A DNA stretch of 8,612 bases, from the NCBI GenBank assembly GCA_015486425.1, contig WFRQ01000571.1, positions 1 through 8,612 of the forward strand. Reading direction: 5' to 3'. Below, piece after piece: positions 1 to 6,110 of the stretch. The stretch's first letter is position 1. Every line of letters begins with the position of its first letter. The position numbers and the translations under genes were made by a program. The notes beneath the pieces are model-generated. The model was not told where the DNA came from and ran no database searches. It saw nothing but the letters and a program-made list of their open reading frames with translations. This DNA comes from Deltaproteobacteria bacterium. Its GTDB lineage: Bacteria; Desulfobacterota; Dissulfuribacteria; Dissulfuribacterales; QOAL01.

Positions 1-357
1 CTGAATAACCTTCCTGCCCCTGAACCGAGGAGAAAATACCTTTACCTGAACATCATGCTTATATCCATGCTGGGAATTATAACGGCAAGGAAGCTGTATT
101 CCCTGTGGGGTATTGATACCTTTAATATATTTACGCTCTTCATACTGGTAGTGCCCACCATCAACATCTACCTCATGCGGGAGCTGATGCTGTTTCACAG
201 AACCGGATTTCAGTTCACCGCCATTCTCTGCGCCATCTCCCTCCTGAATGGCGAGAACAGGATGCTGCCTGAAATTGTCTTTATTCCACTTATCGTGGCG
301 CTGGCAGGCTTCCTGTATTACAAACTTTACCCTAAGAACAGCATGATTGTGGATTGA
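1..357 (+). CDS. Small multi-helix membrane protein, 3' part (5' end probably outside window)
   Basis: The reading frame is open from base 1 to the TGA at 355-357, giving at least 118 residues. The first in-frame ATG is at 55. Its only upstream purine-rich stretch (AGGAG at about 28-32) lies too far away to serve it, so the true start probably lies left of the window. The product is strongly hydrophobic, with about four candidate membrane segments: near the first ATG, then around 'FTLFILVVP', around 'FQFTAILCAISLL', and at the C-terminus around 'EIVFIPLIVALAGFLYY'. It ends with a short polar tail. No catalytic or binding motif is visible and I do not recognise the family. The next gene, ttcA, starts 112 bases downstream beyond a hairpin, so co-transcription is possible but unproven. 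Confidence 0.6.
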   Translation: MNNLPAPEPRRKYLYLNIMLISMLGIITARKLYSLWGIDTFNIFTLFILVVPTINIYLMRELMLFHRTGFQFTAILCAISLLNGENRMLPEIVFIPLIVALAGFLYYKLYPKNSMIVD

Positions 358-431
358 TTCACATGATAAAAGCGTGAGCAGGCATTTTCCGCAGGCCTGG
401 CCGTAATGTCGGCTGTTTCTCAGCAGAGCAG

Positions 432-448
432 GGTGCGCACTGCGCACC
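432..448. repeat. Perfect short palindrome upstream of ttcA
   Basis: GGTGCGC (432-438) and GCGCACC (442-448) form a 7-bp perfect GC-rich stem around ACT. It sits 22 bases before the ttcA ATG and is not followed by a T tract, so it is not a standard terminator. It could be an intergenic repeat unit or a structure in the ttcA leader. The symmetry is directly visible; any function is unknown. Confidence 0.5.
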
Positions 449-469
449 AATTCCCTTGAAATTACTGCA

Positions 470-1192
470 ATGAGCTATCTTGAAAAAGAGGTAAACCGCC
501 TGGTTGGACAGGCCATTCACCGCTACAGCCTGCTGGAAAATGGCGACCGCATAATGGTTGCAGTATCAGGCGGTGAAGACAGTATGCTCTGCCTGTGGTT
601 TCTCAGGCACTGGCTGAGGAAAGCGCCTATCTCTTATGAAATCATCCCTGTACACCTGGACATGGGTTATGAGGCAGGGGAATGGAAGAGGCTTTCAGAT
701 TATCTCCGGCGGCTGGGCTATACCTTTCATATAGAAGAAACACGATATGGCATAATTGCTCACGGGCCTGAAAACCGTGGAAAAAGTCCATGTTTTATCT
801 GCTCCATGAACAGGCGCAAGCGGCTCTTTGAGCTTGCCGATGCCTTTGGCTGCAACAAGATTGCAATGGGCCACAATGCCGATGACCTCATAGAGACATT
901 TTTCATGAACGTGTTTTATGTAGGGGAGATGAGCACCATGGTCCCTAAACAGGAGATGTTTCAGGGCGTGATAACAATAATTCGGCCACTTGCCCTGGTG
1001 GAAAAGCCCAAGATAAGGAAGATGGCGCAGCGCCTTCGCCTTCCGGTGATTACCAACAGATGTCCTTCAGCCAGTGAAAGCAGACGGAGCGATATAAGGG
1101 AGATGCTGGAAGGGCTTTATAACAGAAACAGCAAGATACGAGGCAACATAAAACGGGCCCTTGGAAATGTCAGGCCGGACTATCTGTTATGA
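470..1192 (+). CDS. ttcA: TtcA-type tRNA 2-thiocytidine synthetase (PP-loop ATPase)
   Basis: The 240-residue product is a cytoplasmic PP-loop ATPase of the TtcA/TtuA family. TtcA activates C32 of certain tRNAs with ATP and replaces its oxygen with sulfur, using a [4Fe-4S] cluster. The ATP-pyrophosphatase loop is SGGEDS at residues 33-38. The CxxC pair is C108 and C111 in 'PCFIC', and a third cysteine is C198 in 'NRCPS'. These match the three cluster ligands of the E. coli enzyme in order and spacing. The family motif GHNADD spans residues 134-139. At 240 residues it is shorter than E. coli TtcA (about 311), mainly through shorter termini. The PP-loop variable residue is Glu rather than the usual Lys, a position that varies across PP-loop enzymes. 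There is no Shine-Dalgarno sequence before the ATG. A related thiolase acting on another position cannot be excluded. Confidence 0.87.
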   Translation: MSYLEKEVNRLVGQAIHRYSLLENGDRIMVAVSGGEDSMLCLWFLRHWLRKAPISYEIIPVHLDMGYEAGEWKRLSDYLRRLGYTFHIEETRYGIIAHGPENRGKSPCFICSMNRRKRLFELADAFGCNKIAMGHNADDLIETFFMNVFYVGEMSTMVPKQEMFQGVITIIRPLALVEKPKIRKMAQRLRLPVITNRCPSASESRRSDIREMLEGLYNRNSKIRGNIKRALGNVRPDYLL

Positions 1193-1204
1193 GGCCGCCA
1201 TTCC

Positions 1205-1257
1205 GCTGGTTCCCAAACTCCAGTTTGGGAACCGTACACTGGAAGCTCCTGCTTCCA
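1205..1257 (+). repeat. REP-like double hairpin, copy 1
   Basis: The first hairpin has perfect 12-bp arms, GGTTCCCAAACT (1208-1219) and its complement (1222-1233), around CC. The second has 7-bp arms, TGGAAGC (1240-1246) and GCTTCCA (1251-1257). Bases 1205-1232 recur exactly at 4671-4698, again followed by a GGAAGC...GCTTCC hairpin, which marks a dispersed repeat family. It lies between the convergent ends of ttcA and mltG. No T tract follows, so it is not a classical terminator, though it could block RNA decay or read-through. Confidence 0.8.
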
Positions 1258-1328
1258 CACCATGATCATTAGATCTTGGAATGCTTCCATTTGAAAAGCT
1301 CTGCCTGTCCCCTGCCCGTGATTCATTG

Positions 1329-2360
1329 TCAGTGTCTCTTTCTGCGCTTCTGATACCGTTCCACTGCTCTGTTATGTTCTTTTAACGTGGTTGAGAATTT
1401 GTGAGTCCCATTGTTTCGTGACACGAAGAACAAATAACTGGTATCTGCTGGGTAAAGAACTGCCTTTAGTGAATCAAGACCGGGGTTTGAGATGGGTCCC
1501 TTGGGAAGGCCTGGTATGGTATAAGTGTTATATGGGGTGTTTCGCCTCAGGTCCTTCCAGTGCAGCCTCTTCTTTCTTACCTGACGCTCCACCATTATGC
1601 CATAACGCACAGTAGGGTCTGCCTGCAGGGGCATGCCCCTTTCAAGCCTGTTCCAGAAGACGCTTGCTATAAGTGGGCGCTCTTCTGCGCGCATTGCCTC
1701 CTCCTCCACAATGGAGGCAAGAATCACCACCTCGTGTCTTGTGGTCTTAAGTTCCTGCACCCGTTTTTCAAAGGAATTTTCCCGCCATACCTGGTAAAAA
1801 TGGTCAATCATAAGCTCTGCCATGTCCAGAGGGCCATAACCCCTTGGAATGAGGTAGCTGTCAGGGAAGAGATACCCTTCAGCGCTGTCCGCCGGTATGT
1901 CCTTCTTTTCAAGCAGGTCCCTGTCCCTTACAGCATTGATGAATTCATCTTTTGTGCCTATAAGTTTTGAATGTTTGAGAAGTGTGGCGATCTGAAAAAT
2001 ATTGTACCCTTCCGGTATTGTAACCTGGTACTCAATGGGCCTTCCTGATACAATAACCTCAAGAATCTCTTCAGGTGTCATGGATGGTGATAGATAATAT
2101 TCACCAGCCTTTACGGCACTGAGCATATCCCTGTACCAGGCCAGGGCATAAAATCCGTCCTTTGACCGGATAAAGCCTCTGTCCTCCAGCATTCTGGCCA
2201 CAGACTTGAAAGAAGAACCGGCAGGAACCTTTACAATGGTCATGGAGCCTTTTTCAGCAGCCGGCTGCATCCACTGCCGCCACTGGTAGTCACACATAAA
2301 ACATGCGGCAAAGAGCAGCCATGACAGGATAATAGAAGGATGTTTAAAAATAAATTTCAT
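1329..2360 (-). CDS. mltG: Endolytic murein transglycosylase MltG (YceG-like)
   Basis: The 343-residue product matches the usual MltG length (E. coli about 340). MltG is an inner-membrane-anchored lytic transglycosylase that cuts nascent glycan strands in the periplasm and sets strand length. A short cytoplasmic start is followed by one membrane helix at about residues 9-25. A LysM-like segment begins near 43 ('VKVPAGSSFKSVA'). The conserved EGYLFPDSY lies at 161-169. The catalytic segment ASIVEEEA (215-222) contains E219, which aligns with the essential glutamate of E. coli MltG. Further family motifs are FWNRL, LQADPTVRYG, NTPYNTYTIPGLP and the C-terminal HKFS...HN. The start ATG has no Shine-Dalgarno sequence and overlaps a possible small + strand gene by 21 bases. 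The gene is convergent with ttcA and shares no operon with pckA, which lies 456 bases away beyond a mobile element. Confidence 0.94.
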   Translation of the reverse strand: MKFIFKHPSIILSWLLFAACFMCDYQWRQWMQPAAEKGSMTIVKVPAGSSFKSVARMLEDRGFIRSKDGFYALAWYRDMLSAVKAGEYYLSPSMTPEEILEVIVSGRPIEYQVTIPEGYNIFQIATLLKHSKLIGTKDEFINAVRDRDLLEKKDIPADSAEGYLFPDSYLIPRGYGPLDMAELMIDHFYQVWRENSFEKRVQELKTTRHEVVILASIVEEEAMRAEERPLIASVFWNRLERGMPLQADPTVRYGIMVERQVRKKRLHWKDLRRNTPYNTYTIPGLPKGPISNPGLDSLKAVLYPADTSYLFFVSRNNGTHKFSTTLKEHNRAVERYQKRRKRH

Positions 2361-2465
2361 TTGGAAAAAGAAACAGTTGTATGGATCATAATTGCTTTGG
2401 TTCTTGCAGCATGGATGATGGCGGGTTTGATCGCAGGTAAAAGTTCAGGTTCGCGATATCCATGA
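2340..2465 (+). CDS. Possible 41-residue single-helix membrane peptide
   Basis: An ATG at 2340 opens a 41-codon frame ending in TGA at 2463-2465. The peptide has a charged start (MFKNKFHLEKE), one clear membrane helix at about residues 13-32 ('VVWIIIALVLAAW' onward), and a basic, polar tail (GKSSGSRYP). This layout is typical of real small membrane proteins. AGAAGG lies directly against the ATG, too close for normal ribosome binding, although most genes here lack a Shine-Dalgarno sequence anyway. The first 21 bases are antisense to the mltG start, so the two would be divergently transcribed from overlapping 5' ends. Chance remains a serious alternative for so short a frame, and no family is recognised. 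Confidence 0.3.
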   Translation: MFKNKFHLEKETVVWIIIALVLAAWMMAGLIAGKSSGSRYP

Positions 2466-2634
2466 ATTTTCAATATGAGCGGTTCCGGGGTCCGGAATCA
2501 GCAGAACGTTCAGACGCCACCATGCTCACCATCAGCGCCCAAGGGCCAGACCATGCCTCCTGCCGCAGTGCCTCAACAGCCGCGGTAGGCAGGCAGCATG
2601 AGTACTGCTGCTCCCATGTAACGGCGTATGACGT
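2466..2634. other. Unassigned intergenic stretch between small ORF and MITE-like element
   Basis: This is 169 bases of somewhat GC-richer sequence. On the minus strand one frame is open for about 48 codons and contains 'EALRQEAWSGPWALM', but it has no plausible start and no recognised family. A + strand frame starting near 2470 encodes a Pro/Gln-rich peptide of about 37 residues, also without support. It may be a decayed gene, but nothing here can be annotated with confidence. Before the neighbouring insertion it was directly downstream of the PEPCK-like gene. Confidence 0.4.
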
Positions 2635-2637
2635 TTA

Positions 2638-2816
2638 GGGGCTGTTCAAAAATAACTTACCGATTTCGCATCTCATCTTCAGGCCATCCTGAGCCGAACT
2701 TCAATCACAAAATCCTCAACGTAGCCCGGCTACGCCTGCGGTTTTGCTCAATCAGTTCAACTCAGCCTGACCTAAATCTGAGCGCGCTATCATCCAACTT
2801 ATTTTTGGACAGCCCC
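2638..2816. mobile_element. 179-bp palindromic MITE-like element with TTA target duplication
   Basis: The left end (2638-2659, beginning GGGGCTGTTCAAAAATAA) and the inverted right end (2795-2816, beginning GGGGCTGTCCAAAAATAA) match at 19 of 22 positions. The element has no transposase and is an imperfect palindrome through most of its length. Its midpoint is exactly the CGTAGCC-C-GGCTACG core centred on 2727. It is flanked by TTA on both sides (2635-2637 and 2817-2819), consistent with a 3-bp target-site duplication. A TNA duplication and a GGGGCTGT-type terminus fit some IS5-family groups, but that assignment is inference. The right-hand TTA is the complement of the TAA stop of the PEPCK-like gene. 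Confidence 0.82.
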
Positions 2817-4484
2817 TTAGTCTTCAAAAGCAGGATTCGATCCGCCCTGCTTTTTAAACAGCATATCCTCTCTGTAGGGCAGTGATTCCCTTATGTTTTC
2901 CGGAATTTCTCCATACTCTGCCTGAAATTCCTGAAGGAAACGCTCACGCCCCTTGAGGAAGTCCCTTACCTTTTTGGCAAGCAGTTCCTTGTCAGGAAAG
3001 AGCGGGGCCGCGCACATCATATCCATGTTGGCGCGGTCGGATTTTATTGGATAGTAATAGCCAAGGAAATCAGGTTCAAAACTGAATCTGAGCTGAATCC
3101 GTGCCAGATCATTGTATGTGGCAAGGGACTGGCGGAGCGTTACTTTTATCTCCTCCTGGCCCAGCGTGCCTGTGTTGGCAAGGTAACATCTTGTGCGGTT
3201 CCGCCTGATTATGTCATAGAATATCATGGCATGTTCCAGCTTGTCGCCGCACATGAAGGGGTCAAGGAAAAAGACCCGCTTGAATTTGCCTGCCTCCTCG
3301 GGATTTCCACCTGAGCTTTCAATGGACTCGCCATAGATGAACTGCATGGTGGCCTGCTCAGGGGTGAGCTTGTTGATGACATTAACAAGCGGATTGCGCG
3401 TGAGGATTATGATAAAATCAAGCCTGTCAGCAGAGAGGCTGCCGCTTGCTATCTCCAGATTTTCCCTGCTTATAACAGCCCTGCCGTTTGCCGTCTTTGA
3501 TACATCAAGGAAGTCCGGCATGTAAGGGTATTTGCTTATGGCCACATTTTCAAGAAAGGCCTCTTTTGACTCAGCGGCCCTGAGTATCTCCGGCTGGGAT
3601 GCGTCAAGACCCTCGGTCTTTACATACAGCCCGCCATATTCAAATGCGCAGTAGCTTCCGTCAGAAAACAGGGTTCCTCCATCATCGCCGATCATTTCAG
3701 AGGATTCTCGCGGCAGCTTTGCAAACTTGCGACACAGTGTGGTTGTCTTTCCCGTGGCAGTGAGGCCCGAGACTCCCATGACCACTTCCTGCAGTTCAGG
3801 ACGCTCTGTCTCAAGGTCGTATATCCACAGTTTATCCCGCCTGGCCCCTGCGTGCAGAAAGATGCCGTTTTTGTCAATGGCCTTGACTCGCCAGTCCTCA
3901 AACTGAAATACACCCTTTTTACCCTCTCCAAGATAGATACTGTTACGGCATATCTTGACCTGCTCACCTCGCCTGTCACCCATCCATAGCCTGATGGTAA
4001 TGTCCTTGTCAATGAGCTTCCGTCCCTTGTTGGCCTCAAAGGCATCATCTGTGAAAAAAATCACCGTGTAGGTAGGCTCTTCCACCACACGCGCGGCAGG
4101 CTGGTCAAAGAGCAGTTTCAGACCATAGGCAATCTGGGAATAAGCCACAGGCATGATGAAACGGGCAGTCACGCCATCCCGGCCATCCCCCACTATGGTA
4201 TCAAGGGACAGAAGGCGCTCTGCAGAGAGCACCTCCTCTGCCTGGCGGGCAAGACGCTCCTCTTCCTCGCCAAAAGTATGATCTATATTATCCCTTGTAA
4301 ATGGCGCAGAACGGGACATAGGCTCTGAATCTGCTGCAACTGAGCCAATCTGTGTCTGGATCACCCCTTCCTGATGGCTGGCAAGTTCCTTGATCTGCTG
4401 CAGTGTCAGCCCCTCTATGAGCCTTTCAGACTTTTTTGCGTCTGCGTATATCTTCTCTGCTGTTTTTTTAAAATAGTTTTGCAT
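2817..4484 (-). CDS. pckA: Divergent ATP-type phosphoenolpyruvate carboxykinase-like protein
   Basis: At 555 residues this is close to the usual length of ATP-dependent PEPCK, the cytosolic enzyme interconverting oxaloacetate plus ATP with PEP, CO2 and ADP. Features in family order are: a nucleotide loop GVSGLTATGKTTT (237-249, K246); the kinase-2 motif IGDD (265-268), followed by 'SDGSYCAFEYGGLYVKTEGL'; 'AFLENV' (309-314); the R-containing TANGR (331-335); 'IIILTR'; 'LTPEQ'; and 'YLANTG' (434-439). The loop differs from the normal GLSGTGKTT by three added residues (LTA), while GxxxxGKT spacing survives as G240-T247. The usual N-terminal RSPKDK and the metal-binding KKG motif are not obvious; SRSAPF and HAGARRD lie near the equivalent places. 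The fold assignment is firm, but PEPCK activity is less so. An AGG about 9 bases before the ATG may bind ribosomes. The TAA stop coincides with a MITE boundary. Confidence 0.75.
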   Translation of the reverse strand: MQNYFKKTAEKIYADAKKSERLIEGLTLQQIKELASHQEGVIQTQIGSVAADSEPMSRSAPFTRDNIDHTFGEEEERLARQAEEVLSAERLLSLDTIVGDGRDGVTARFIMPVAYSQIAYGLKLLFDQPAARVVEEPTYTVIFFTDDAFEANKGRKLIDKDITIRLWMGDRRGEQVKICRNSIYLGEGKKGVFQFEDWRVKAIDKNGIFLHAGARRDKLWIYDLETERPELQEVVMGVSGLTATGKTTTLCRKFAKLPRESSEMIGDDGGTLFSDGSYCAFEYGGLYVKTEGLDASQPEILRAAESKEAFLENVAISKYPYMPDFLDVSKTANGRAVISRENLEIASGSLSADRLDFIIILTRNPLVNVINKLTPEQATMQFIYGESIESSGGNPEEAGKFKRVFFLDPFMCGDKLEHAMIFYDIIRRNRTRCYLANTGTLGQEEIKVTLRQSLATYNDLARIQLRFSFEPDFLGYYYPIKSDRANMDMMCAAPLFPDKELLAKKVRDFLKGRERFLQEFQAEYGEIPENIRESLPYREDMLFKKQGGSNPAFED

Positions 4485-4571
4485 ATTCTTTTACCTGTCA
4501 AAGCCCTTTCTGCGGAATACTCAGTGGACCGTGAATTGTACGTTTCAAAATGTGGAAAATCATTTATAAAT

Positions 4572-4665
4572 AGTTCAAAGCTCAAAGCTGAAAGCTCAAG
4601 GCAAAAGAAGGCATGATTGTTTGCTTTTATCTTTCAGCTTCCGACTTTGAGCTTTGAGCTAACTT
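4572..4665. repeat. Imperfect inverted repeat rich in AGCTCAAAGC units
   Basis: The left arm (4572-4607) repeats TCAAAGC/TGAAAGC-type units. The right arm (4624-4665) carries their complement, ending in TTTGAGCTTTGAGCT. With a few gaps the arms pair around a 16-base centre, so the transcript could fold into a long stem. Such units expand easily by slippage and are probably a dispersed intergenic repeat. It is nested inside the 4532-5052 structure. No function can be read from it. Confidence 0.6.
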
Positions 4666-4670
4666 ATTTT

Positions 4671-4818
4671 GCTGGTTCCCAAACTCCAGTTTGGGAACGC
4701 ATACCCGGAAGCTCCAGCTTCCAGACAAGGGCAGGTAATGCCGCACAGCCGGTATTAAAAGGAATGAAGCAGGAGCTTCTGTCAATTTGGGTACCCAAAC
4801 AGGAGTTTGGGCGCCAGC
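4671..4818. repeat. Inverted pair of REP-like double hairpins (copies 2 and 3), REPIN-like
   Basis: Copy 2 (4671-4723) has bases 4671-4698 identical to 1205-1232, then a 7-bp-arm hairpin GGAAGCTCCAGCTTCC (4707-4722). Copy 3 (4766-4818) is a diverged copy in the opposite orientation: read on the minus strand it starts GCTGGCGCCCAAACTCC and ends with GAAGCTCCTGCTTC. Two related units in head-on inverted arrangement resemble the REPIN organisation of bacterial REP sequences, which are normally mobilised in trans by a REP-associated tyrosine transposase. No such transposase gene is in this window. The REPIN label is inferred from geometry only. Confidence 0.7.
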
Positions 4819-4842
4819 ACGAAACTTGTCACCACTTATTGA

Positions 4843-4947
4843 GAACCTAATTTGAGCGATTGTTCGGATTTGCTGCATATCCGCGAAAGAGGAATTCCCA
4901 TTATAGTCGGCTATATGGGGGATCCGATGACAAAGGAGATGCGGTGA
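4843..4947 (+). pseudogene. C-terminal remnant of an unidentified protein gene
   Basis: After a stop at 4840-4842 a frame of 34 codons runs to TGA at 4945-4947. Its composition looks like real protein: 'SDCSDLLHIRERGIPIIV' followed by 'GYMGDPMTKEMR', with an alternating hydrophobic strand and a Gly-rich turn. No ATG or ribosome-binding site starts it (a TTG at 4852 is unsupported), so it looks like the surviving C-terminus of a deleted gene. Its stop overlaps the GTG of the next remnant in a GTGA junction typical of translationally coupled genes. I cannot name the family. Confidence 0.4.
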
Positions 4948-4988
4948 AGACGGCAATCCCGAAGGGTTTCAAAATTGGAAAGCTATAA
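4944..4988 (+). pseudogene. N-terminal remnant of a second unidentified gene
   Basis: A GTG at 4944 is preceded by AAGGAG (4933-4938) at good spacing, the best ribosome-binding site in the window. It opens the peptide (V/M)KTAIPKGFKIGKL, which stops after 14 residues at TAA 4986-4988. The overlapping GTGA junction with the upstream remnant and the strong binding site suggest an old operon junction whose flanks have been lost. 'IPKGF' near the start recalls some ArgJ N-termini, but that is too short to rely on. It could also be a genuine 14-residue peptide or chance. Confidence 0.3.
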
Positions 4989-5118
4989 TCGATATAACTC
5001 CTTTTAATTTTACTGAAAAAATAATTTTCCACATTTTGAAACGCTCAATTTAGGGAGAAGTTACATTCAGACCACAGTCACTTCCGGAATTAAATGCTGC
5101 CCCCATGGTCGTAATAAC

Positions 5119-6060
5119 ATGAAATTCTATAAAAACATAACCCTGCTGCTGTGCATGTTAATACTCTTGTCCCATGACGCATGGGCCATGAAACAGTTCT
5201 GCATGGAGACCGGCAGGGAAGTGTACGGGGGTACGGAACAGAGAAGGCTGTTTTCCAGAACTACGCTGCTCGATATTGCCAGGCAGAACGACCTGGGCTT
5301 TAACCAGATAACAGCCGCTAACCGGGACGTTGACCCCTGGGTGCCCTTTGATGGAGCAAGCATCACTATCCCTGCCACTGTCATCCTGCCTGAAATCCGG
5401 CTTGCAGAGGGCATTGTGGTTAATCTTGCTGAAATGCGCCTTTTTTTCTTTACTTCATCTGAATATTGTAATGGTGTCATCTATACATGTCCAGTAGGCA
5501 TAGGCAAAACCGGTTATTCAACAAGATCCGGCATATACTCCATCTATCAGAAAAAAGAGAATCCTGCATGGATACCGCCTCCATCGGTGCGTGCCGAAGA
5601 ACCGGAGTTGCCTCACTATGTCCCCCCTGGCCCGGACAATCCCCTTGGCAGGTATATCCTGCGTTTCTCACGACACGCCTATGGTATACACGGAACCAAC
5701 AGGCCCTGGGGAATTGGCAGACGGGTCAGCCACGGCTGTATCCGCCTGTACCCTGAAGATATCCAGGAGCTGTTCGGTATGGTGGAAACCGGCACTCTGG
5801 TCCGTGTTGTGTATGAACCTGTAAAGGCAGGTTATGATAATGGAAAATGCTGGCTTCAGGTTTTTGAAGACTTTGAGAACAGGGTGGATGACATGCAGGC
5901 CCTGGCATTTGAAAAACTGGCGCGATGCAGCGAGAGAATAAGCACGCACAGGGGCTGGGAGATGAAGTTTGACATGGACCTGATAAAAAAGACTGTCAGA
6001 GAAAAAAGCGGAATCCCCGTTCCAGTGGGACAGGTGATAGTTGAAGGGGTCAGGCCCTGA
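5119..6060 (+). CDS. Secreted LysM / YkuD-domain L,D-transpeptidase
   Basis: The 313-residue product is an L,D-transpeptidase (YkuD/ErfK family). These enzymes form 3-3 peptidoglycan cross-links or attach proteins to the wall in the periplasm. A signal peptide covers residues 1-23 (basic start, hydrophobic 'LLLCMLILL', AWA just before a likely cut). A LysM-like module follows at about 42-87 ('TLLDIARQNDLGFNQITAANR'). The YkuD domain runs from about 97 to 233. Its catalytic motif is intact: H191 in GIHGT and the nucleophile C207 in SHGCIRL (204-210). After the domain there is an extra C-terminal tail of about 80 residues, rich in charged residues, with no recognised domain. No Shine-Dalgarno sequence precedes the ATG, and no better in-frame start is near. 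The membrane-protein gene follows after 50 bases, so an operon with it and mazG is plausible. Which reaction it performs cannot be told. Confidence 0.92.
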   Translation: MKFYKNITLLLCMLILLSHDAWAMKQFCMETGREVYGGTEQRRLFSRTTLLDIARQNDLGFNQITAANRDVDPWVPFDGASITIPATVILPEIRLAEGIVVNLAEMRLFFFTSSEYCNGVIYTCPVGIGKTGYSTRSGIYSIYQKKENPAWIPPPSVRAEEPELPHYVPPGPDNPLGRYILRFSRHAYGIHGTNRPWGIGRRVSHGCIRLYPEDIQELFGMVETGTLVRVVYEPVKAGYDNGKCWLQVFEDFENRVDDMQALAFEKLARCSERISTHRGWEMKFDMDLIKKTVREKSGIPVPVGQVIVEGVRP

Positions 6061-6110
6061 TAATTGCCTGTTGTCTTGGAAATCCTCTCACTTGGGGTTA
6101 TTATCCCCGC

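Larger units (their letters stand above)
4532..5052. mobile_element. 521-bp structure bounded by 34-nt inverted repeats
   Basis: Bases 4532-4565 and the complement of 5019-5052 match at 30 of 34 positions. They include a perfect 20-base core, CGTTTCAAAATGTGGAAAAT (4541-4560, inverse at 5024-5043). Between them lie an AGCTCAAAG-type inverted repeat, an inverted REP pair and two small coding remnants, but no intact transposase. The whole lies between the divergent PEPCK-like and L,D-transpeptidase genes. No convincing target duplication is visible. It could be a non-autonomous or decayed transposable element, or a composite of nested insertions. The inverted repeats are certain; mobility is inferred. 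Confidence 0.55.

Noticed and set aside
1208..1257. Intrinsic terminator between ttcA and mltG
   Set aside because: The hairpins are strong, but neither direction shows a T-rich tail. The same unit occurs elsewhere as a dispersed repeat.
1560..1970. 136-codon + strand frame opposite mltG
   Set aside because: It lies entirely antisense to a well-supported mltG, has no start signal, and its peptide is Cys/His-rich in the way typical of antisense translation.
2628..2885. 85-codon + strand frame across the MITE-like element
   Set aside because: It merely translates the palindromic element and then the antisense of the PEPCK-like gene end.
3692..4048. 118-codon minus-strand frame inside the PEPCK-like gene
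   Set aside because: It is in another frame of the same strand as a strongly supported gene and has no family features.
4572..4818. CRISPR array
   Set aside because: The repeats are inverted palindromes of unequal spacing and sequence, not direct repeats with regular spacers, and no cas gene is present.
4627..4956. 109-codon minus-strand frame in the pckA-ldt gap
   Set aside because: Most of its length translates the REP pair and the AGCTCAAAG repeat. The remainder is antisense to the more protein-like + strand remnant.
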